Shown here in pieces: positions 6,452 through 11,650 of a DNA stretch of 14,025 bases. Both the position numbers and the translations under genes were made by a program. Origin of the DNA: Candidatus Aminicenantota bacterium (lineage in GTDB: Bacteria > Acidobacteriota > Aminicenantia > Aminicenantales > Saccharicenantaceae); the NCBI GenBank assembly GCA_026393955.1, contig JAPKZE010000440.1, positions 1 through 14,025 on the forward strand, written 5' to 3'. Below the pieces are notes generated by a model. It did no database searches. It was not told where the DNA came from and worked only from the letters and a program-made list of their open reading frames with translations. How positions within the stretch are numbered: position 1 is the stretch's first letter; the number at the start of each line of letters is the position of its first letter.

Positions 6452-8980
6452 GACACCAAACGGTCCGACACCGTCCTGCGCCGGGTCGCCAAGATCAAGC
6501 CCCGCGAGAGGACGCTCGCCGTCCTGATCTTCTTCTACTTCTTCCTCATCGCCGCGCCCTACACGATCATCAACGCCCTCCGGACGACCAACTTCGTTTT
6601 CAAATGGGGCGTGGGCTGGCTTCCGGTCGCCTACCTCCTCGCCGTCGTCGCGACGGGCTTGATCGTCTTCCTTCATTCGAGACTGCAGGCCCGGAGGACC
6701 GTCCGGGCCCTGATCTGCCCCAGCCTGGTCTTCTTCGCCATCACGGGACTCCTTATCCAGTGGCTCCTGAAGACCGAGTTCGGCCGGCGAACGCCCTTCG
6801 TCGACTTCTTTTTTTGGATCTGGGCGAGCGTTCTGATCATCGTCCTCATCACCGGTTTCTGGATGACGGTCAACGATGTCTATAATCCCCGGCAGGCCCG
6901 GCGTTTGATCTTCTTCCTCAACGGCGGCGGCATTCTGGGCAGCGTCTTCGGCGGCCTGCTGGTCGTGTTCCTTTCCGAGAAGCCCCTCGAGGACGTGCTG
7001 ATGCCCCTGGCCTGCGCCATGCTCGTCGGCTGTGTGGCCGTCGTCGGCGCCATTTTCAGGCTTCATGGATCACGGCCCTCGGAGGCGGGCCCGGGCCGGG
7101 CCGCTCCGGCATCGCCGCCGGAACCTCGGCCCGGTCTCGTCGAGAGCTTCCGCGAGGTCCGGCAAAACAGGTTTCTGGCTCTGCTCGCTGCCATCGTCGC
7201 CATCGGGATCATCGTCTCCACGTGCGTCGAGTTCCAGTTCCTTTCCTCCGCCTACCTTCATTTCACAAAGCGGGAAACCCTGCAGGCGTTTTTCGGCCTC
7301 TTCGAGGCGGCATTGACCGTCTTCGCGTTCATCCTGAACTTCCTGATGGCGGGATTCGTCCTGAGGAAGCTCGCGGCGGCGCGGGCCCTGCTCCTGACGC
7401 CCGTCCTGCTCCTGGCGGGATCGGCGGCCGTCCTGGCCGTCCCCTTCGGCCTGTTCTCGGGCATTTTTATCAGGAGCCTCGACGAAGGCCTGGCCTATTC
7501 CGTGAACCATCCTTTTCGCGAGATCCTCTACATCCCGGTGCCGGAGCGTCTCCGGCATAAGGCCAAGGCCTTCATCGAAATGTTCGTCAGCCAGCTCGCC
7601 AAGCTGGCCGGGGCGGTCGTTCTCCTTATTGCCGCCCTGGCTCTTAACAAGGAAGTCGATTTTCTGACCCCCCGGTGGGATCCTCAGCTGGCCCGCTACC
7701 TGAGCCCGGTCGTCATCGCCTTCCTCATCCCCTGGTTCCTGTTCGCCCGCAAGCTCGGGAAGGCCTACCTGGCCGCGGTCAAGGAGAACATCCAGCCGCT
7801 GTGGGACCGGGGCGAAGAGATCATCGCCGACAAGGTCGACGTCGAATATGCCAAGCTGGTCTTCGACACCATCGACAGCCGGAACTACAGCTCGGCCCTC
7901 TATGCGCTCCATCTCTTCGACCTCCTGGCCCAGCGAAAGCTCAGCCCGGAGCTCAAGAACGCCATCGCCGTCAAGTCCGAGGAGGTCCAGGCCAGGGCCC
8001 TGAGCGACCGGCTCGAGCCCGGCGCGTCGGCCCTCGTCCCGGAGGCGCTCGACGACCTTCCTCTGGACGATCTCATCTCCGAGATCCCCATCATCCTGTC
8101 GTCCGAGACCTATCAGCAGGTGATGAGTTCGTACGCCGAGAGGCTCCTGGACCGGGGGCCGGGCGCCGAGGTCGAGAAGATGGAGCTGGCCAAGGCCATC
8201 GGCCTGATGGCGCCCGATTCGCTCCTGGCCGGTTGTCTCACCCGGCTCATCGGCGACGAGAGTCCGGCCGTCGCGGCCTTGGCCTTGAACAGCGCGGCCA
8301 GGCTCAAGAGAGAGGAATTCATTCCGGCCATCATCCGCAGGCTGCGCCGGGTCGGCACGCTCGAGGACGCGCTCCACGCCCTTCAGGCCTACGGGGAGGC
8401 GGCCGTCGGAGCGCTCGAAGCGGGCCTGCGCGACCCCGCCACGGAAATCCTCGTGCGTTCGGCCATCGTCGAGGTCTTGGGCCGGATCGGGACCCCGCGG
8501 GCGGTCCGGATCCTGGCGGAGGAGCTCCAATACGGCTCGGGCGAGCTCGACGGCCGGCTCATCGACATCCTGGACCGTCTCCAGGCCTTGAAGGTCCCGA
8601 TCCCCCTGTCCGCGGCCGCGGCCAGAAGGAAGACCAAGGCGCTCATCAAGAAGTTCTGCCGGGATTTCCTCGACCTGCACCGGGACGGGCAGGGCCCGGA
8701 AGAGCTGCGGCTCCGGCATCTCCTGGCCCGGAACCTGGAGGCTACGTTCGCCGACATCTTCAAGCTGCTGGGATTCTCTTACCCGCAGAAGGACGTCCGC
8801 CGGGCCTTTCAGAACATCCGAAGCGGCACCCCCCATGCGGTCGCCCACGCCGTCGAATGGCTCGACAACGCCCTGAGCCGGGACCTCCGCGACGTCCTGG
8901 TGCCGCTCGTGGACGACCTCAGCCTTGAGGAAAAGAAGGTCCGCTTCCGGAAGATCCTCGAGGACCTCGGGGACCTCTAG
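6449..8980 (+). CDS. NTT-family-like (ATP:ADP antiporter-type) membrane protein with C-terminal HEAT repeats
   Basis: An 843-residue inner-membrane protein if translation starts at ATC 6449. Residues 1 to about 435 hold 12 predicted membrane helices. TM1 (about 23-44) is followed by INALRTTNF, like the lysine/arginine-rich motif after TM1 in nucleotide transporters of the Npt/AAA family, and a REILYIPVPERLRHKAKAF segment (about 356-374) matches the conserved loop of that family. Residues about 440-843 are charged alpha-helical pairs of HEAT type, probably cytoplasmic. Starting at GTG 6611 would delete TM1 and give an odd number of helices, so the upstream start is preferred. Transport of ATP/ADP is only the family's textbook role; free-living members with HEAT tails are uncharacterised, and a signalling or scaffolding role is possible. 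It probably shares a transcript with the kinase. The stop lies 6 bp from the convergent neighbour's stop. Confidence 0.8.
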   Translation: MDTKRSDTVLRRVAKIKPRERTLAVLIFFYFFLIAAPYTIINALRTTNFVFKWGVGWLPVAYLLAVVATGLIVFLHSRLQARRTVRALICPSLVFFAITGLLIQWLLKTEFGRRTPFVDFFFWIWASVLIIVLITGFWMTVNDVYNPRQARRLIFFLNGGGILGSVFGGLLVVFLSEKPLEDVLMPLACAMLVGCVAVVGAIFRLHGSRPSEAGPGRAAPASPPEPRPGLVESFREVRQNRFLALLAAIVAIGIIVSTCVEFQFLSSAYLHFTKRETLQAFFGLFEAALTVFAFILNFLMAGFVLRKLAAARALLLTPVLLLAGSAAVLAVPFGLFSGIFIRSLDEGLAYSVNHPFREILYIPVPERLRHKAKAFIEMFVSQLAKLAGAVVLLIAALALNKEVDFLTPRWDPQLARYLSPVVIAFLIPWFLFARKLGKAYLAAVKENIQPLWDRGEEIIADKVDVEYAKLVFDTIDSRNYSSALYALHLFDLLAQRKLSPELKNAIAVKSEEVQARALSDRLEPGASALVPEALDDLPLDDLISEIPIILSSETYQQVMSSYAERLLDRGPGAEVEKMELAKAIGLMAPDSLLAGCLTRLIGDESPAVAALALNSAARLKREEFIPAIIRRLRRVGTLEDALHALQAYGEAAVGALEAGLRDPATEILVRSAIVEVLGRIGTPRAVRILAEELQYGSGELDGRLIDILDRLQALKVPIPLSAAAARRKTKALIKKFCRDFLDLHRDGQGPEELRLRHLLARNLEATFADIFKLLGFSYPQKDVRRAFQNIRSGTPHAVAHAVEWLDNALSRDLRDVLVPLVDDLSLEEKKVRFRKILEDLGDL

Positions 8981-8986
8981 CCTGGC

Positions 8987-9718
8987 CTACTTGGCCGCGG
9001 CCTCACTCTTCTTGGCCGCCTTGCCGGCCCCGATGGGAATGCCCACCGTTAAATAAACGGCCCGGTTGAACTGGCCGGGCGTCGAGTCGTCTTTCACCAC
9101 ATCGGCCAGGCCGTGATAATAGCGCACGCCGATGTTCATGCCGTTGCCGCCGAGCAGGCGGTAGCCGAAGCCCACGATCAGGCCGGCGTCGAGCCGGTAG
9201 TACCGGTCCATGATGTCCAGCTTGTAGCTGAGGTCTCCGCCGTCCGGAACTTCCAGACCGTAGAAAGTGTCCGCGGCTTTATGCAGCAAGCCCAATTGCA
9301 CCCCGCCCTCCACGAAGATCTGGCTCTTGGTCCGGTACTTGATCATGATCGGCACATTGAAATAGTTCAGCTTGCGGGTGACGCTGCCGCCGCTGAACTC
9401 TTCGTCCAGACCTGGGTCGTTCAAAGAATAGACCGGCATATGATCGGCCCCCAGCGTCGATTTCACGATGACGCCCGTATGGACCATCCAGGCGGGGTCC
9501 TTGAGCTTGATGTCGAAATAGAAGCCGAGGTTCCAGGTGGTCAGGGTCCCCGACGGGTCGAGGCCGTCCGTCCTGGTCAGGGTCATTCCGCCGTCCAGCC
9601 CGAACTCGATCTTCCCGGTATTCAGCTTGTCGCCGAACAAGAGAGAGATCAGGACCTGACCGCTCGCCGCCCGGCTGCAGAGCAGGAGGACGGCGATCAA
9701 CAGGATCTTCTTTCTCAT
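8987..9718 (-). CDS. Predicted outer-membrane beta-barrel protein (PorT / OMP_b-brl type)
   Basis: A 243-residue protein with a signal peptide (1-20, cleavage after ASG) and a small barrel. Alternating strands run through the mature part, and RKLNYFNVPIMIKYR (116-130) followed by IFVEGGVQLGLL (134-145) matches the signature of OMP_b-brl_2/PorT-like barrels. The last clear strand is AVYLTVGIPI (220-229). Unusually, it is followed by a 14-residue alanine/lysine tail (AGKAAKKSEAAAK) rather than ending in an aromatic residue. An in-frame ATG exists upstream at 9853, but it lies inside the neighbouring gene; the ATG at 9718 is chosen because of the signal peptide and the AAGGAG at 9731-9726. It is the second gene of a two-gene operon and its ribosome binding site overlaps the TAA of the first, which suggests translational coupling. 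The precise role is unknown. Confidence 0.82.
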   Translation of the reverse strand: MRKKILLIAVLLLCSRAASGQVLISLLFGDKLNTGKIEFGLDGGMTLTRTDGLDPSGTLTTWNLGFYFDIKLKDPAWMVHTGVIVKSTLGADHMPVYSLNDPGLDEEFSGGSVTRKLNYFNVPIMIKYRTKSQIFVEGGVQLGLLHKAADTFYGLEVPDGGDLSYKLDIMDRYYRLDAGLIVGFGYRLLGGNGMNIGVRYYHGLADVVKDDSTPGQFNRAVYLTVGIPIGAGKAAKKSEAAAK

Positions 9719-9729
9719 CGGTAGGCTCC

Positions 9730-10848
9730 TTACAGTCCGAACCGGTATTGAAGACCGCCGAGGACCTGCGTCCGGCTGCCCAGGAAGCCGACCTCGGCCC
9801 GCAGCATGAAATGCCTGCTGATCTGGTACTGCGCGCCCAAGAGGAAATTCCACATGTTCTTGAGGGATTTATCGAGCGAATACTGGACCGACGAGTTCTC
9901 GGCATTGCTGAGGGTCCCGTCGAGCCCTACCAGCAGCTGGCCGGCCTTGTCCAGGGCCCGGTTGGCCGTCTCGTACTTGGCCTGATTGGCCGGATTCGCC
10001 TGCTCCGGTTCCGACAGCCCGTTCCACCAGGCGTCGACCTGCTGCTGGGTGTCGTCGACCTTAACGAGACCCTGGTCGACCCTGGCCTGCAGCTGGTCCA
10101 GCTGGCCCTCGGGAAAGATATCCGTCAGGAGCAGCGAGCCCGTGGTGGCCGAGCTGAACTTCACCCTCATCGCCCCGGCCCAAAAGGCCATATTGCTGCC
10201 GGGCTTCTTGAGCTTGAGGGTCTTGCCCAAGCGGGGGCCGAAGACGAAAGTGGTGACCGGCTTATCCAGGGCGCTCACGTCGGTCCAGAGCCAATTCATG
10301 TCCAGGGCCAGCCAGTAGTGGCCGATGCCGACGGTCGGGGTCAGCCCGAAGCCGACGCCGGTGGCGTCGAAGTCCGCCTTGGTCGAGAAGGTCGTGAGCT
10401 GCGTCCAATTGTTCTCGGCGTCGGGGATCCAGACGCTGGCATCGATGGCCGTCGAGGTCTTGGCTTTGACGAAGAGCCCGTAAACGTTCAGGAACGGGAA
10501 GAGCCAGAAATCCGGCCGGACATTGATGGAGGTCGCGGAGGCGATCGATTTGTCGAACCGGATGACCTCGTCCAGGTTGTACATGGGGCCGTTATTGAAG
10601 CCGACCATGAGGTTGTCGATGATCAGCTCGGAATCCTGCGAGAAGCCATTGATCCCGATCCCGGCGGAATACGGGAGCTGGAAGCCCTTTTGGACCGCCT
10701 TCTTCCCCCAGATGGGCAGCAGGTAGGGGTAGTCCTCGACCTTAGGAGGCGCGATCTTCAAGGGAAGGTCCTTGTTCGCATAGACCTGGGCGAACGACGG
10801 GATGCAGAACAGGACGCTGAGCGAAAATGCGATAATGATCCGTTTCAT
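9730..10848 (-). CDS. Predicted outer-membrane beta-barrel protein with an internal helical segment, function unknown
   Basis: A 372-residue protein with a clear signal peptide (1-20, cleavage after SFA). Residues about 55-243 and 331-372 are rich in alternating hydrophobic and aromatic strands, and the C-terminus QYRFGL resembles an outer-membrane insertion signal. Between them, residues about 247-330 are predicted helical and rich in Q, D, A, L and N (QLDQLQARVDQG, ANRALDKAGQLLVGL), an unusual insertion for a barrel. I do not recognise the exact family. GTG at 10851 directly precedes ATG at 10848; AAGGAG at 10861-10856 lies 4 bp from the GTG and 7 bp from the ATG, so the ATG is preferred. 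It is the promoter-proximal gene of the operon, 11 bp upstream of the smaller barrel gene, so the two probably work together in the outer membrane. Confidence 0.8.
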   Translation of the reverse strand: MKRIIIAFSLSVLFCIPSFAQVYANKDLPLKIAPPKVEDYPYLLPIWGKKAVQKGFQLPYSAGIGINGFSQDSELIIDNLMVGFNNGPMYNLDEVIRFDKSIASATSINVRPDFWLFPFLNVYGLFVKAKTSTAIDASVWIPDAENNWTQLTTFSTKADFDATGVGFGLTPTVGIGHYWLALDMNWLWTDVSALDKPVTTFVFGPRLGKTLKLKKPGSNMAFWAGAMRVKFSSATTGSLLLTDIFPEGQLDQLQARVDQGLVKVDDTQQQVDAWWNGLSEPEQANPANQAKYETANRALDKAGQLLVGLDGTLSNAENSSVQYSLDKSLKNMWNFLLGAQYQISRHFMLRAEVGFLGSRTQVLGGLQYRFGL

Positions 10849-10900
10849 CACTTCACTCCTTAACTTTCTTAACGAAGAGCCGCCTCTCCGTTTTCACCTG

Positions 10901-10931
10901 AATATAGCACGGCCGATAGCTAGGGTGTCCA
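10901..10931 (-). promoter_or_regulatory. Candidate promoter of the outer-membrane protein operon
   Basis: Read on the minus strand, TGGACA (10931-10926, 5/6 match to -35) and TATATT (10906-10901, 5/6 match to -10) are separated by 19 bp, slightly longer than ideal. Transcription would start near 10894, giving a leader of about 45 nt. The -35 box lies one base from the inverted repeat at 10933-10953. Confidence 0.42.
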
Positions 10932-10932
10932 T

Positions 10933-10953
10933 GGGACCTTAGTCCAAGGTCCC
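10933..10953. promoter_or_regulatory. Inverted repeat between divergent promoters, candidate shared operator
   Basis: GGGACCTT (10933-10940) and AAGGTCCC (10946-10953) are perfect 8-bp inverted arms around a 5-base centre. The element fills the space between the two divergent -35 candidates (10926-10931 and 10955-10960), the position expected of a regulator that controls both directions. It could instead form an RNA hairpin, but it lies upstream of both predicted transcription starts. No regulator gene is present in the window. Confidence 0.5.
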
Positions 10954-10954
10954 C

Positions 10955-10983
10955 TTGACGAGGTTCGGGCCCTTCTGTATATG
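10955..10983 (+). promoter_or_regulatory. Candidate promoter of the secreted-protein gene at 11015
   Basis: TTGACG (10955-10960, 5/6) and TATATG (10978-10983, 4/6) are separated by exactly 17 bp. Transcription would start near 10990, about 25 nt before the start codon. The -35 box directly follows the inverted repeat. Confidence 0.45.
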
Positions 10984-11014
10984 AGAATAGCATTCTGTTC
11001 AATGGAGGTCGACG

Positions 11015-11608
11015 ATGCGGTCTCTAAGGGTGTCCGGAAGTTCCTGGAGCGTTCTCCTCCTCCTGGCCGCCGTCGTCCTGATCCCGGGGACCCCGGCCGG
11101 GGCCCAGGAAAGGACGGAGATCACGGCCTGGAGCGTCAACCTGGGCGGCTCCGTGGCGGACAAGAGCAGGATCGACATCACCGTCGAGCGCTGGTCCACG
11201 CCCGAGGAGCGGGCCGCCCTCGCGGCCGCATTTAGGGACGGCGGGCAGGACGCGCTGCTCGAGGCGCTGAAGAAGCTGCCGAAGGTCGGCCTCATCAACG
11301 TGCCCCAGACACCGGCTTACGACCTTCGCTATGCGTATAAATTCCCCGCCGAGAACGGGGGCAGCACCCTGGTCATCGCCACGGACCGCCGCATCCTGCC
11401 CGGCGAAGTGTGGGACCAGACCCGGAGCACGGACTACCCCTTCGAGCTGATCGAGATGCACCTCGATGCGCAGGGCCAGGGCGAAGGCACGCTCTCGTGG
11501 GCCACCCGGATCTGGGTGGACAAGGACGGGAACCTCGAGCTCGAGGTTTTCGGCAACAGCCCGGTGATGCTCACGAAGATCACCGCGAAGGTTAAAAAGC
11601 CGCGTTGA
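11015..11608 (+). CDS. Secreted protein of unknown function
   Basis: A 197-residue protein with a long signal peptide (arginine-containing start, hydrophobic 13-25, cleavage after AGA near residue 30), so it is exported, probably to the periplasm. The mature part is soluble, has no cysteine and no membrane segment. Notable stretches are ERWSTPEERAALAAAF followed by a helix ending LKKLPKVG, then a beta-rich half containing VIATDR, DYPFELIEMHLD and a lysine-rich end (KITAKVKKPR). I believe similar proteins are common in Acidobacteriota, but I know of no assigned function and see no catalytic motif. The ATG has GGAGGT at 11004-11009 at good spacing. It lies downstream of its own promoter candidate and 42 bp before the repeat lipoprotein, with a separate promoter candidate between them. 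Confidence 0.85.
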   Translation: MRSLRVSGSSWSVLLLLAAVVLIPGTPAGAQERTEITAWSVNLGGSVADKSRIDITVERWSTPEERAALAAAFRDGGQDALLEALKKLPKVGLINVPQTPAYDLRYAYKFPAENGGSTLVIATDRRILPGEVWDQTRSTDYPFELIEMHLDAQGQGEGTLSWATRIWVDKDGNLELEVFGNSPVMLTKITAKVKKPR

Positions 11609-11634
11609 CTTGGCCCGGGTGACGGGACTATCAT
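11605..11634 (+). promoter_or_regulatory. Candidate promoter overlapping the preceding stop codon
   Basis: TTGACT (11605-11610, 5/6) includes the TGA stop of the preceding gene, and TATCAT (11629-11634, 5/6) follows after 18 bp. Transcription would start near 11641, only about 10 nt before the ATG at 11651, leaving just room for the GAGG at 11642-11645. Consensus matching only. Confidence 0.35.
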
Positions 11635-11650
11635 CTTATCAGAGGGCACG

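Noticed and set aside
7070..8848. Long minus-strand open frame opposite the transporter
   Set aside because: An antisense shadow caused by high GC; the translation is rich in D, E, R, G and P with no domain, while the plus strand clearly encodes helices and HEAT repeats.
8978..9002. Bidirectional terminator between the convergent genes (palindrome GGCCGCGGCC at 8993-9002)
   Set aside because: The palindrome lies within coding sequence, has no adjacent T-tract on either strand, and such GC words are common at this base composition.
9719..9853. Upstream start at 9853 for the smaller barrel gene
   Set aside because: It would overlap the preceding gene and bury the signal peptide 45 residues inside the protein; the ATG at 9718 has a proper ribosome binding site.
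9748..10863. Plus-strand open frame opposite the 372-residue barrel gene
   Set aside because: The minus strand has a signal peptide, a Shine-Dalgarno site and barrel pattern; this frame has none.
11614..11626. Hairpin CCCG/CGGG after the secreted-protein gene
   Set aside because: Only a 4-bp stem and no T-tract.
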